A stretch of DNA of 64,000 bases from Parachitinimonas caeni (GCF_030129945.1 NZ_JARRAF010000022.1:1-64000), one strand, 5' to 3'. Shown: positions 34,952-43,787, counted from the first letter of the stretch. Notes: generated by a model not told the origin, from the letters alone. Numbers and translations: made by a program.

Positions 34952-35485
34952 TCAGGCGGAGACCTTCGGGAAGTCGATCTCGACGCGGCTGGCCTTGCCC
35001 AGGATGTTGGTCAGCAGATTCATGCCGACGTGGGTGATCACCTCGACGATATCGGCATCGCTGTAACCGGCATTGCGCATCTCGATGAGCTCGGCGGTGG
35101 TCACTTCACCTTTGTGCTCGGCCAGCGAGCGGGCGAACTTCACGGCGACGGCGGCCCGCGCATCCTGACTGCTGCCGGCGCGGTTGGCGGCGATTTCCGC
35201 GCCGTTCAGACCGGCCTTGCTGCCGATGGCGGTATGGGCCGACAGGCAGTACTCACAGGAATTCTGTTGTGCCAGCGCCAGGGCGATGCGTTCGCGGGTC
35301 GGCAGATCCAGGCTGCCGGCACCGGCGACACCGTGCAGACCGAGGAAGGCTTTCAGGGCCACTGGCGAGTTGGCAAACACCCGCAGGAAGTTCGGGACGA
35401 TACCCAGTTGGCTATGGATGGCGCTGAACAGGGCAGCTTGTTCGGCGTTGGCGGTTTCGTTGGTGACGACGTTGATGCGGCTCAT
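34952..35485 (-). CDS. Carboxymuconolactone decarboxylase/AhpD-like peroxidase
   Basis: A 177-residue all-helical protein of the CMD/AhpD superfamily. The redox motif CEYCLSAH (CxxC with a downstream His) marks the alkylhydroperoxidase branch. Such proteins reduce peroxides with thiol donors. The start MSRINVVTNE is preceded by AAAGGA at seven bases; the frame is open 34 codons further. It is the first gene of a unit with the exported cupredoxin-like protein. Confidence 0.87.
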   Translation of the reverse strand: MSRINVVTNETANAEQAALFSAIHSQLGIVPNFLRVFANSPVALKAFLGLHGVAGAGSLDLPTRERIALALAQQNSCEYCLSAHTAIGSKAGLNGAEIAANRAGSSQDARAAVAVKFARSLAEHKGEVTTAELIEMRNAGYSDADIVEVITHVGMNLLTNILGKASRVEIDFPKVSA

Positions 35486-35766
35486 GGTGAATCCTTTCGG
35501 GCTTGGCGGTTTCGCTTCACACAGTGCGTTGCGAGTGACGCTACTTTGCCAAAGCTCAAAACAAGAAAGAATAACCATAAATTGCAATTTATTATTCCAT
35601 TTATTGGAATTATTAAGCGGCGGAAATGCGCCCCTTGACGTCTATGGGGCGAATAGCCTACTCCGAAGACGGCTGCAGCGCGGACCGGCTGGTGGAGATA
35701 ATCTATGTACAGAACACCCGCTGCGAGTGGCGGGTGCGATCAGACATTCAAACGGAGAGACCTTGC

Positions 35767-36405
35767 ATGGACGCTAATTTCTGGCACCGAAAGTGGGAAG
35801 CAAACGAAATCGGTTTTCATATCAGCACGGCGAATCCGCTGTTGGTACGCCATATTGGCCAGCTGGCGCTAGCCACGGGCAGCCGCCTGTTTTTGCCGCT
35901 GTGTGGCAAGACGCTGGATATTGGCTGGTTGTTGGCACAGGGATATCAGGTTGCTGGGGCGGAACTGAGTGAATTGGCGGTTCAGCAGCTATTTGCTGAA
36001 CTGGGCGTCGTGCCGGTCATAAGCCAGCATGGCGCACTCAAGTGCTATCAGACCGGCAATCTGCAGGTTTGGGTTGGCGATATTTTTGCGGTATCGGCGG
36101 AACAGCTTGGCCGTGTCGATGCCGTTTACGACCGGGCGGCATTGGTCGCCCTGCCTGACCCTGTCAGGCCGCGCTATACCGCCCATTTGAGGGAGATTAT
36201 CGCTCAGGCGCCGCAGTTGCTGGTGTGTTATGCGTATGACCAGAGCGTTCAGCCCGGCCCGCCGTTCTCAATCAACCAGGCCGAGGTGCTGCACCACTAT
36301 GCCGAGTATTACGATATCTCGCTGCTGGAGAGCGTCGAAGTTGTGGGTGGCATGAAGGGTAAGTGCGCGGCCTGGGAACACGTCTTCCATCTCGCCAAAC
36401 GGTAA
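35767..36405 (+). CDS. tpm: Thiopurine S-methyltransferase family protein
   Basis: A 212-residue SAM-dependent methyltransferase. N-terminal FWHRKWEANEIGFH and the SAM site LFLPLCGKTLDIGWL are typical of bacterial TPMT, which methylates thiopurines and also tellurite or selenium compounds. DAVYDRAALVALPDPVRPRY is the family's post-SAM motif. The start follows GGAGAG; earlier frame is open for 47 codons. The likely natural substrate is unknown. Confidence 0.92.
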   Translation: MDANFWHRKWEANEIGFHISTANPLLVRHIGQLALATGSRLFLPLCGKTLDIGWLLAQGYQVAGAELSELAVQQLFAELGVVPVISQHGALKCYQTGNLQVWVGDIFAVSAEQLGRVDAVYDRAALVALPDPVRPRYTAHLREIIAQAPQLLVCYAYDQSVQPGPPFSINQAEVLHHYAEYYDISLLESVEVVGGMKGKCAAWEHVFHLAKR

Positions 36406-36447
36406 ATCGTAGTGTACCCCCCAGCTTAGACCGGGATTGATCGTGTG

Positions 36448-36849
36448 ATGACGCACAGCAGCTACTTCATTCTCTACGTTGCCGACCAGAAGCGCAGTCA
36501 TGATTTCTATTGTGCCGCGCTCGACATCGCGCCTCGGCTGCATGTGCCGGGCATGACGGAGTTCGACCTTCCTGGCGGAGGCGTGTTGGGCTTGATGCCG
36601 GAACTGGGGATTCGGCGGTTGCTCGGAGACCGGCTGCCTGATCCTGCAAGGGCCAGCGGTATTCCGCGTGCCGAGCTGTATCTGCTGTGTCCGGACCCTG
36701 CGGGTGCGCATGCAAGGGCACTGGCTGCCGGCGCGCAGGAACTCAGCCCGGTGCAACCTCGAAACTGGGGACATGTAGCCGCTTACTCGCTCGACCCGGA
36801 TGGGCATGTGCTGGCCTTTGCCCGGCCGAAGGACTGGCAAGACGGGTGA
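36448..36849 (+). CDS. VOC (glyoxalase/bleomycin resistance) superfamily protein
   Basis: A 133-residue protein of the vicinal oxygen chelate fold with two beta-alpha-beta-beta-beta units (SYFILYVADQKRSHDFY and GHVAAYSLDPDGHVLAFA). Metal ligand positions are partly present, so it may be an enzyme or a binding protein. ATG is preferred to the GTG one codon before. The function cannot be given from sequence. Confidence 0.8.
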   Translation: MTHSSYFILYVADQKRSHDFYCAALDIAPRLHVPGMTEFDLPGGGVLGLMPELGIRRLLGDRLPDPARASGIPRAELYLLCPDPAGAHARALAAGAQELSPVQPRNWGHVAAYSLDPDGHVLAFARPKDWQDG

Positions 36850-36861
36850 ATGGGATCAGCA

Positions 36862-37377
36862 TCAACGCAGCCACGTTTCATCGCCGAGCGTGAACTGACG
36901 TTGCTCGAAAGCCAGCAACTGCTGCTTGAGGCCGAGCCCACCCGCATAGCCGGTCAATGCGCCATTGGCGCCGATGACGCGATGGCAGGGAATCACCAGC
37001 GCAATCGGGTTGGTGGCATTGGCACGGCCGACGGCCCGCGCGCCATGAGGCAAGCCTAGCTGACGAGCCAGCTCGCCATAGCTGCGGGTTTCGCCCATCG
37101 GTATCTGCAATAACGCAGCCCACACTTTTTGCTGAAAATCGGTGCCGGCAGGGGCGAGGGGAAGGTCGAATCGGCTGCGTTCACCTCGAAAAAAGTCGTC
37201 AAGCTGCAGGGCTACTGTGTCAAATCGTGCGTCATCGCGCTGCTCTGCCGGGCCTTGTTCGCCACCTTTTGCCGTGCCAGCCAGAAAAACCAGCCGGGTA
37301 AGCCGGCCCGCCGCATCTTGCGCCGCCGCAACGGTGCCCAGAGGGGTTGGAAACTGGCCATAAAAACTTGTCTTCAT
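36862..37377 (-). CDS. ogt: Methylated-DNA--protein-cysteine methyltransferase
   Basis: A 171-residue DNA repair protein that removes O6-alkyl groups from guanine in a suicide reaction. The active-site PCHRVI and the helix-turn-helix region RSYGELARQLGLP/ARAVGRANATNP are intact. The start at 37377 overlaps the stop of the upstream ada/alkA gene (ATGA), so both genes form an alkylation repair operon. Confidence 0.93.
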   Translation of the reverse strand: MKTSFYGQFPTPLGTVAAAQDAAGRLTRLVFLAGTAKGGEQGPAEQRDDARFDTVALQLDDFFRGERSRFDLPLAPAGTDFQQKVWAALLQIPMGETRSYGELARQLGLPHGARAVGRANATNPIALVIPCHRVIGANGALTGYAGGLGLKQQLLAFEQRQFTLGDETWLR

Positions 37378-38828
37378 GTCGATGCTTTCAGGCTGGCCCA
37401 TAAGTGACAGGTGGCAAGGGAGGCGTGCGGCGAGAAGGGTGCCAGGAGCTGGCGCGTCTGATCGGCATCCGGCCTCGAATCGAGCTGGAAAAATCGCTTC
37501 AAACCTTCGGTCAGGCCCGAATCGCCCACCGGTATGCAGTCATCAAAGCCGGCGCCGCGCAGCATCACGTAGGCTGCGGTCCAGGGGCCGATACCGCGCA
37601 GGGCCAGTAACGACCGTTCGGCCAGAACGGCGGATTGGTCACGCAAAGTGTCGAGTGCCAGCATTCCCTGCGCGACGGCTTCAGCAGCGCCTAGCAGATA
37701 ATCCGCTTTCGAACGCGAAAACTTGCTGGCGATCAGATCGGCGGGCATCAATGCGGCCACATCGCTGGCGTTGGGGTGCAACCACAGATGGCTGCCTGCC
37801 ACTTTGTGGCCGGCGTGTGTAATCACGGTTCGTCGCAACTGGGTGGCAAACGACAGATTGACCTGCTGACCAACGATCGCCCACACCAATGCCTCAAATA
37901 TGGTCGCGGTCAGCGGCGGTCGTAACCCGTGCCGGTGGGTGATCAGCCTGGCAATCAGCGTATCGCTGCCTGCACGGGCTTCAAACGCTGCCGCATCGCT
38001 ATCCAACCCCAGCATGCGCAGCGCCATTCGATGCGCGGCGACGCGATCAGCGGGCGACAGGGTCTGTTGGGCATGCAGCCGGCAATAGGCGAGCCCCAGC
38101 TCGGGGCGACATTCGATACTCAAAATGGCCGGCCCGGATTCCGACTGAAAGGCCTTATCGAGGGTATGCCCGCTTACCCGTTCCGCGAGCTGTTCGTTGT
38201 CTCGCGAGAAATACGCCAGCGTTTCGGCGTAGCGATAGCCTTGTGGTAAGACCAGTGCAAACTGATCGGCATTGCGCAGCTGCCGGTAGGCGCCCGGTGT
38301 CATGCCGGTTGCTGCCAGGAACTGCCGGTGGAACGAGGCCTCGCTTTCGAAACCCGCCGCCAGCCCGGCATCCAGCACCTTGCCACCCCCTTGCAATAGA
38401 TATTGCTGGGCCTGATGCAGCCGCTCCCGGCGCAGCCAGCTGGCTGGGCGCAGATGGGCATGCGTACGCAGCAGATCGTTGAGTTTGGACAGGCTGACTC
38501 CAGCCTTTTCGGCCAAAGCCGCCACGGACGGTACCGCCGTTGGCGCTTCCCGCACATGGCGCTGCAAAGACTGAAACAACTGCGCATCCCAATCATTGCC
38601 TCGATAAAACGCGTCAGGCCGGCAACGCTTACATGGGCGCAGCCCTGCGGCAATGGCATCCGACTCGTGCTCGAAAAACGTCACGTTTTCCAACTTGGGC
38701 TTACGCGCTGGGCAGGAGGGCAGGCAGTAGATGCCGGTGTTGTGTACGCCTGTCAGAAACTGCCCGTCGAAGGTGGCATCTTTGGCGAGAATGCGGCTGT
38801 AGCGGAAGGAGAGGTCACTAGGATTCAT
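37374..38828 (-). CDS. alkA: Ada-like regulator fused to AlkA-type DNA glycosylase
   Basis: A 484-residue fusion. First comes an Ada zinc/methyl acceptor domain (CLPSC...CKRCRPD, Cys acceptor in the first motif), then an AraC-type helix-turn-helix (about 80-180), then the AlkA N-terminal domain and HhH-GPD glycosylase (ALRGIGPWTAAYVMLRGAG, with the catalytic Asp in PVGDSGL). It excises 3-methyladenine and related bases and probably activates its own operon when its Cys is methylated. The start MNPSDLSFRYSRI fits homologues; 30 more codons are open upstream. ogt follows with a 4-base overlap. Confidence 0.92.
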   Translation of the reverse strand: MNPSDLSFRYSRILAKDATFDGQFLTGVHNTGIYCLPSCPARKPKLENVTFFEHESDAIAAGLRPCKRCRPDAFYRGNDWDAQLFQSLQRHVREAPTAVPSVAALAEKAGVSLSKLNDLLRTHAHLRPASWLRRERLHQAQQYLLQGGGKVLDAGLAAGFESEASFHRQFLAATGMTPGAYRQLRNADQFALVLPQGYRYAETLAYFSRDNEQLAERVSGHTLDKAFQSESGPAILSIECRPELGLAYCRLHAQQTLSPADRVAAHRMALRMLGLDSDAAAFEARAGSDTLIARLITHRHGLRPPLTATIFEALVWAIVGQQVNLSFATQLRRTVITHAGHKVAGSHLWLHPNASDVAALMPADLIASKFSRSKADYLLGAAEAVAQGMLALDTLRDQSAVLAERSLLALRGIGPWTAAYVMLRGAGFDDCIPVGDSGLTEGLKRFFQLDSRPDADQTRQLLAPFSPHASLATCHLWASLKAST

Positions 38829-38933
38829 GCCGCTGATGGTACCCGAACCCCGCCGGCAACAACTCTCAAGGCGCGTGCTGGAATTGCAGAGGGTCACCAG
38901 CCTGGCGGGTCTGATCAAGGCTCCAAAAGGGCA

Positions 38934-38970
38934 GGGCGCTCAATATCCCAATCAGGAATATTGAGCGCCC
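38934..38970 (-). terminator. Terminator-like hairpin after the PI-PLC gene
   Basis: A perfect 13-bp stem GGGCGCTCAATAT/ATATTGAGCGCCC with an 11-base loop, then TTTT on the minus strand, about 50 bases after the stop at 39018. Confidence 0.8.
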
Positions 38971-39017
38971 TTGCCGTGGAGCACGATCTGGCTATTAATT
39001 AAAACTCGCTCAGTTAA

Positions 39018-40526
39018 TTATTCGGAGAAACTCCATCCACCAGAATTAAGATTGATTTGATACTTCCAGTGTAATTGTCTGCCGCAATGTGAAGTTCGCT
39101 TGTAAAAGCGACGCTCATCTGCCTGAGAAGAATTCTTGAACAGTGTTACTTTCAGCGAAGTGGAGAAGCAGTCATTGTTGCCAAGGCGAACACCAATTTC
39201 ATTTGGACCTTCGCGAAATTGGCTCCAGATATGATCGGGAAGATCTGCTTCTTTTCCCTTGTAAGAGAAAACATCAACACCATTCAGAGAAACTTCGATC
39301 CGATCATTAATTTCCCCAAAATGCATGGAGAACTTATGCTTCTGCGGAAGTGGGGGTGGTGCAGATAACGAATTTAATTTAATAATGCTATTAATTAAAT
39401 TCACGTCGGGGAAGTCGGTTAATACAATGCCTACACGCCTTCTGTTTGTGTCGGCAGGCTTGGAGTTGGCAAGCGCGGAGAAATAATTGTGTGCTTGAAT
39501 ATTAACATGCCGCGCTACATATTCTGGATCAATAGCCATAACGGGAGCCATGCCTCCAGTCCATGCGGCGGAGAATGCACCGCTTATGCCATGAATATGC
39601 ATAGCGTCATCATGGTTAACACCGGGCTTGGAAATTTGTTCGAAAATCGCTTTCTTTGTTTGCCAATACTCTTCTCTGGCACCCGGATTGGCGACTTCCC
39701 ATTTGCCATCAGTTTTAATGAGATGGGGGAAACGTGTTCCCCAGTTATACATGTGGGGCCCGGGCAATCCAAACCAACCCAGCGATGTTTCAGTCGGTTC
39801 AAAATCATGGAGTATGACGATTTTGCCGCGAACATCTCGCATGGTAGGGATGCGTGGCTCCGTAGTCGGTACGGGAATATCCGGGATTATGGTTGGTGTT
39901 GGAAATACCTCACCTTGATACCTTAGTCCCCATTCGGCTGGAGCATCTATTATTGGCGCATTTCCTTTCCAGAAGTAAGATTTAAAGGGATTCCAATAAG
40001 CTGAATGGAACGTATACGCAAACCTCTCCACGCTATTGTCTTTAGGAGCGCCATCGCTGCCATCTCCATCGGGGTTATTTAGAATCATGAAGACAGTTTC
40101 GCTGGGGTTCACGGTTAAAAACCCCCTGACAGCATCAAGCACTTCATAGAGATCTTTGTTTAAGTCATATGATCCATGCCTGAGCGCGCAACGATCCCTT
40201 TTGTGCTGGCAACGAATATCAATCGCCCGTACACCAGCCTCCAGCTGGCGCCGGATATTCATACTTTGCGTTTTTGCGATGCGAACATATTCAATATCTG
40301 GAACATCCCATGTGGCGGTGTCATGTGTTCCTGGGATAGATAATTGGCTGACACGAATATCATCTGAAAGCCTTGACATCCAGTTTGAATTTTTTTCGTC
40401 AGATCCGCCGTTGGATTCTTTGGAAAAGCCATCCTTGGAAAATGCCTGATTTGAAAGGGCAATGGTTGCGGTAATGGCTAGATATTTTGCCATTTTAATG
40501 GCGCTGCTGATTTTTTGACGTGCCAT
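39018..40526 (-). CDS. Secreted phosphatidylinositol-specific phospholipase C-like protein
   Basis: A 502-residue protein of the bacterial PI-PLC X-domain family. The catalytic first His is in SIPGTHDTATW, the second in LRHGSYDL, with VRAIDIRCQ between them. A signal peptide (AKYLAITATIALSNQAFS) points to export. After the catalytic domain (about 60-380) is a beta-rich C-terminal domain with the aromatic end WKYQINLNSGGWSFSE. Such enzymes cleave PI or GPI anchors and are often virulence or predation factors. The gene is AT-richer than its neighbours and stands alone, which suggests acquisition by transfer. Start uncertain: three in-frame ATGs exist and none has a clear ribosome site. Confidence 0.85.
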   Translation of the reverse strand: MARQKISSAIKMAKYLAITATIALSNQAFSKDGFSKESNGGSDEKNSNWMSRLSDDIRVSQLSIPGTHDTATWDVPDIEYVRIAKTQSMNIRRQLEAGVRAIDIRCQHKRDRCALRHGSYDLNKDLYEVLDAVRGFLTVNPSETVFMILNNPDGDGSDGAPKDNSVERFAYTFHSAYWNPFKSYFWKGNAPIIDAPAEWGLRYQGEVFPTPTIIPDIPVPTTEPRIPTMRDVRGKIVILHDFEPTETSLGWFGLPGPHMYNWGTRFPHLIKTDGKWEVANPGAREEYWQTKKAIFEQISKPGVNHDDAMHIHGISGAFSAAWTGGMAPVMAIDPEYVARHVNIQAHNYFSALANSKPADTNRRRVGIVLTDFPDVNLINSIIKLNSLSAPPPLPQKHKFSMHFGEINDRIEVSLNGVDVFSYKGKEADLPDHIWSQFREGPNEIGVRLGNNDCFSTSLKVTLFKNSSQADERRFYKRTSHCGRQLHWKYQINLNSGGWSFSE

Positions 40527-40640
40527 TTCTGAAGTGACGAGTTGATTGTAAAGGATGGTAATACTATTTAATTGATGAAGGTTTGTCAAAAATAATGACA
40601 TTTGAAGTGTGGCGCGGCGATGCGGTCAATACCTCACTGC

Positions 40641-40654
40641 TTGACCCCCATCAA
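40641..40654. promoter_or_regulatory. FNR/Dnr-type box upstream of nrdD
   Basis: TTGACCCCCATCAA fits the consensus TTGAT-N4-ATCAA with one difference, about 88-101 bases before the nrdD start. It differs by one base from the box in front of feoABC. Confidence 0.8.
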
Positions 40655-40689
40655 GCCTTTCAAAAAATCCCTCTGCCTTGGCTTAGAAA

Positions 40690-40736
40690 ACACTACATCT
40701 AGTACTAACATGGCGTCATGAAACTAGATGTAGGGG
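40690..40736. promoter_or_regulatory. Twin NrdR boxes at the nrdD promoter
   Basis: ACACTACATCTAGTAC (40690-40705) and, in reverse, CCCCTACATCTAGTTT (40721-40736) match the NrdR box (acaCwAtATaTwGtgt type). Their centres are 31 bases apart, as expected for two boxes three helical turns apart bound by NrdR. They overlap the upstream ATG at 40718, which argues that this ATG is not the translation start. Confidence 0.85.
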
Positions 40737-40741
40737 TTGTG

Positions 40742-42733
40742 ATGCGACCGAGTCATTTGATTAAACGAGATGGGCGGGTGGTGCCGTTCGATGTGCAGAA
40801 GATTGCGCGGGCGATGGCGCAGGCGGGCTTGGTATGTGGCGAGTTTGATGCACCGGCGGCCCAGCGTTTGGCGGCTGTGGTGGTGGACCGGCTTGCGGCA
40901 CAGTCTCCGGCCTGTCCTGGCGTCGAGGTGGTGCAGGATGGGGTGGAGCAGGTGCTGTTCGAGTCGGGTTTCTGGCGCACGGCGCGTGCTTATATTGTTT
41001 ACCGCGAGCAGCACGCACAGTTGCGGCAGGTACGCCAGACGCTGGTGGATGTTGAAAGCGCGATGGACGAATACCTCGATCAGCGCGACTGGCGCGTCAA
41101 TGCCAACGCCAATCAGGGCTACTCGCTGGGCGGGCTGATCCTCAACGTGGCGGGCAAGGTGACGGCTAATTACTGGCTGAGCCATGTGTACCCCCCCGAG
41201 GTCGGGCAGGCGCATCGCGAGGCGGATATCCATATCCACGATCTGGACATGCTGAGCGGCTATTGCGCGGGCTGGTCGCTGCGCACCCTGTTGCACGAAG
41301 GCTTTAATGGGGTGCCGGGCAAGGTCGAGGCGACGCCACCGCGCCATATGTCGAGCGCCATTGGCCAGATCGTGAATTTTCTCGGCACTTTGCAGAACGA
41401 GTGGGCGGGGGCGCAGGCGTTCAGTTCGTTCGATACCTATATGGCGCCGTTTGTGCGGCGCGATGGCATGCCCTATGCCGAGGTGCGGCAGTGCATGCAG
41501 GAGCTGATCTACAACCTGAATGTGCCCAGCCGCTGGGGCACGCAGACGCCGTTTACCAATCTGACGTTCGACTGGACCTGCCCGGCCGATCTGCGTGAGC
41601 AGATTCCGTATATCGGCGGTGAGGAGATGCCGTTCTGTTATGGTGATCTGCAGGCCGAAATGGATCTGATCAACCGCGCCTATATCGACGTGATGATGGC
41701 GGGGGACGCCAAGGGCCGGGTCTTCACCTTTCCGATTCCCACCTACAACATCACCGAGGATTTTGACTGGGAGCACCCGAATACGCTGCGGCTGTTCGAG
41801 ATGACGGCCAAGTACGGCCTGCCTTACTTCCAGAACTTCCTGAATTCGGACCTCGAACCGCATATGGTTCGCTCGATGTGCTGCCGGTTGCAGCTGGATC
41901 TGCGCGAGTTGCTCAAGCGCGGGAATGGTCTGTTTGGCTCGGCCGAGCAGACGGGCAGCATTGGCGTGGTGACCGTAAATTGTGCCCGGCTCGGTCATTT
42001 GTTCCGGGGGGATGAGGCGGGCTTGCTGGCGCGGCTGGATTACCTGCTGGAACTGGGCCGGCAGAGTCTGGAGATCAAGCGCAAGGTGGTGCAGCGCTAT
42101 ATCGATCAGGGGCTCTATCCCTACACCAAGCGCTATCTGGGCACGTTGCGCAACCACTTCAGCACGCTGGGCGTGAATGGCATCAATGAGTTGATCCGCA
42201 ACTTTACGGAAGATACCGAGAACATCACCACCGAGGCCGGGCACGCGCTGGCGATGCGGGTACTGGAGCGGGTGCGGGCGAAGATTGTTGAATTCCAGCG
42301 CGACACGGGCCATCTCTATAACCTCGAAGCCACACCGGCGGAAGGCACCACCTACCGTTTCGCCAAGGAAGACAAGAAGCGCTGGCCGCAGATTCTGCAA
42401 GCCGGGACCGAGGATGCGCCGTATTACACCAACTCCAGCCAGTTGCCGGCAGGCTTTACCGATGACCCGTTCCTGGCGCTGGAAATGCAGGAAACCCTGC
42501 AGCGCCAGTACACCGGCGGCACTGTGCTGCACCTTTATCTGAATGAGGCCGTGTCGTCAGCCCAGGCGTGCCGCGAATTGGTACGGCGGGCGCTGCAGAA
42601 CTTCCGCCTGCCGTATATCACGATTACCCCGACCTTCTCGATCTGCCCCAAGCATGGCTATTTAAGCGGCCGCCATGAGTTCTGCCCGAAGTGCGACGCC
42701 GAGCTGATGGCGCGCCAGGCGGCATGCCGATGA
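40742..42733 (+). CDS. nrdD: Class III anaerobic ribonucleotide reductase, large part without glycyl radical domain
   Basis: A 663-residue NrdD catalytic polypeptide making dNTPs from NTPs without oxygen. It has an N-terminal ATP-cone (RDGRVVPFDVQKIARAM), the ten-stranded barrel with the CCRLQLDLRELLKRGNGLFG and GSIGVVTVNCARLG segments, and a C-terminal zinc region SICPKHGYLSG...FCPKC. It stops right after that (DAELMARQAACR), before the RVxGY glycyl-radical loop that all active NrdD need. The loop is encoded by the next ORF. The start at MRPSHLIKRDG follows AGGGG and lies after the NrdR boxes. Confidence 0.92.
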   Translation: MRPSHLIKRDGRVVPFDVQKIARAMAQAGLVCGEFDAPAAQRLAAVVVDRLAAQSPACPGVEVVQDGVEQVLFESGFWRTARAYIVYREQHAQLRQVRQTLVDVESAMDEYLDQRDWRVNANANQGYSLGGLILNVAGKVTANYWLSHVYPPEVGQAHREADIHIHDLDMLSGYCAGWSLRTLLHEGFNGVPGKVEATPPRHMSSAIGQIVNFLGTLQNEWAGAQAFSSFDTYMAPFVRRDGMPYAEVRQCMQELIYNLNVPSRWGTQTPFTNLTFDWTCPADLREQIPYIGGEEMPFCYGDLQAEMDLINRAYIDVMMAGDAKGRVFTFPIPTYNITEDFDWEHPNTLRLFEMTAKYGLPYFQNFLNSDLEPHMVRSMCCRLQLDLRELLKRGNGLFGSAEQTGSIGVVTVNCARLGHLFRGDEAGLLARLDYLLELGRQSLEIKRKVVQRYIDQGLYPYTKRYLGTLRNHFSTLGVNGINELIRNFTEDTENITTEAGHALAMRVLERVRAKIVEFQRDTGHLYNLEATPAEGTTYRFAKEDKKRWPQILQAGTEDAPYYTNSSQLPAGFTDDPFLALEMQETLQRQYTGGTVLHLYLNEAVSSAQACRELVRRALQNFRLPYITITPTFSICPKHGYLSGRHEFCPKCDAELMARQAACR

Positions 42734-42777
42734 CCGGCATCGGCTTCGCCATTTCAATTCAATTACGAGGAAACATC

Positions 42778-42981
42778 ATGACACTCTCTACCCCCATTGC
42801 TGTGCAAACCCACCCGCTGCCATTGGCTGACAGCGAACGGACCCGCTGTGAAGTCTGGACCCGCGTGATGGGCTATCACCGCCCCGTGGCGTCATTCAAT
42901 ATCGGCAAGCAAGGGGAGTTCCGTGAACGCCGATTCTTCGTCGAGCCTCGGCGGGCAGGCATGGTTCAGGATCGCGAATAG
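42778..42981 (+). CDS. Separate glycyl radical domain of NrdD
   Basis: A 67-residue protein with CEVWTRVMGYHRPVASFNIG; Gly32 in RVMGY is the predicted radical site and C24 may complete the zinc site of NrdD. The sequence is the direct continuation of full-length NrdD proteins, but it lies in another reading frame, 44 bases after the nrdD stop, with its own GAGGAA ribosome site and a 20-residue N-terminal extension. A simple frameshift is therefore unlikely. It is expected to dock into the NrdD barrel much as the spare-part protein GrcA/YfiD docks into pyruvate formate-lyase. nrdG follows nine bases downstream. Confidence 0.85.
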   Translation: MTLSTPIAVQTHPLPLADSERTRCEVWTRVMGYHRPVASFNIGKQGEFRERRFFVEPRRAGMVQDRE

Positions 42982-42989
42982 GTTGTGTG

Positions 42990-43688
42990 ATGACCGACAC
43001 CGACGCTTATGAAGCCGCCCGCCTGGGCGGCTTTGTGCCGTTTTCCAGCGTGGATTGGCCCGGAAAGCTTGCGGCAGTGGTGTTTGTCGCGGGCTGCCCC
43101 TGGCGTTGCGGCTATTGCCACAACCCGCATCTGCAAAATCGGGAAGGGCATCTGGCCTGGATGGCTATCGAGCGCTATCTGCAACGGCGACAAGGTTTGC
43201 TGGATGGCGTGGTGTTCTCGGGTGGCGAGCCGACGGTAGAGCCGTTACTACCCGAGCTGCTGCAGCGCAGCCGGGCGCTAGGCTTTGACTTGGCCCTGCA
43301 CACGGCGGGTATGTATCCCGATCGTTTGCGGCAACTGCTGCCCCAGCTGGATTGGGTGGGGTTGGACATCAAAAGCGATGTCGCCGGTTATGACGCGTTG
43401 ACCCAGCGTCGCCACAGCGCCATGCCCGTGCAGGCCAGTTTATCGGCCTTGCTGGCCAGCCGGGTGCCGTTTGAATGCCGCACGACCTGGCATCCGAGCT
43501 GGCTGAATGAGTCACGCTTGTTTGCGCTAGCGCAAAACCTGGCGGAGCAGGGCGTGACACAGTTCGCCTTGCAGCCTGCACGCCCGTCGGCCTGGAATGT
43601 TCCAGACACCGTGGCAATACCTTCATCTCACTTGCTGGACGCACTAGGCAGGCTGTTTGAGCACTTTGAAGTCAGACATGGCGACTGA
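42990..43688 (+). CDS. nrdG: Anaerobic ribonucleotide reductase activating enzyme
   Basis: A 232-residue radical SAM activase. CPWRCGYCH (CxxxCxxC) binds the 4Fe-4S cluster and VVFSGGEPT is the SAM-binding GGE motif. It abstracts hydrogen from the glycyl residue of NrdD, here from the separate small protein encoded upstream. It is larger than E. coli NrdG (154 residues) and resembles the NrdG2/PflA-like group. ATG is preferred to the GTG one codon before. Confidence 0.92.
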   Translation: MTDTDAYEAARLGGFVPFSSVDWPGKLAAVVFVAGCPWRCGYCHNPHLQNREGHLAWMAIERYLQRRQGLLDGVVFSGGEPTVEPLLPELLQRSRALGFDLALHTAGMYPDRLRQLLPQLDWVGLDIKSDVAGYDALTQRRHSAMPVQASLSALLASRVPFECRTTWHPSWLNESRLFALAQNLAEQGVTQFALQPARPSAWNVPDTVAIPSSHLLDALGRLFEHFEVRHGD

Positions 43689-43704
43689 GTGCCCTGAGTC
43701 GGCA

Positions 43705-43787
43705 AGCCGCACGCGGAAGTTGTTGGAAAAATGGCCGGATGATGGCGGGGTGTTTGCCCACGCATTTTGCCAACAACTTCTGCGGCT
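43705..43787. repeat. Long inverted repeat between nrdG and dnr
   Basis: AGCCGC...GAAGTTGTTGG at left pairs with CCAACAACTTC.GCGGCT at right (11 + 6 bp) around about 45 bases. It could be a terminator-like structure for the nrd operon or a regulatory hairpin; it has no U tract. Confidence 0.6.

Noticed and set aside
40724-42532. 602-codon open frame antisense to nrdD
   Set aside because: It is a shadow of the GC-rich nrdD coding strand, without any motif.
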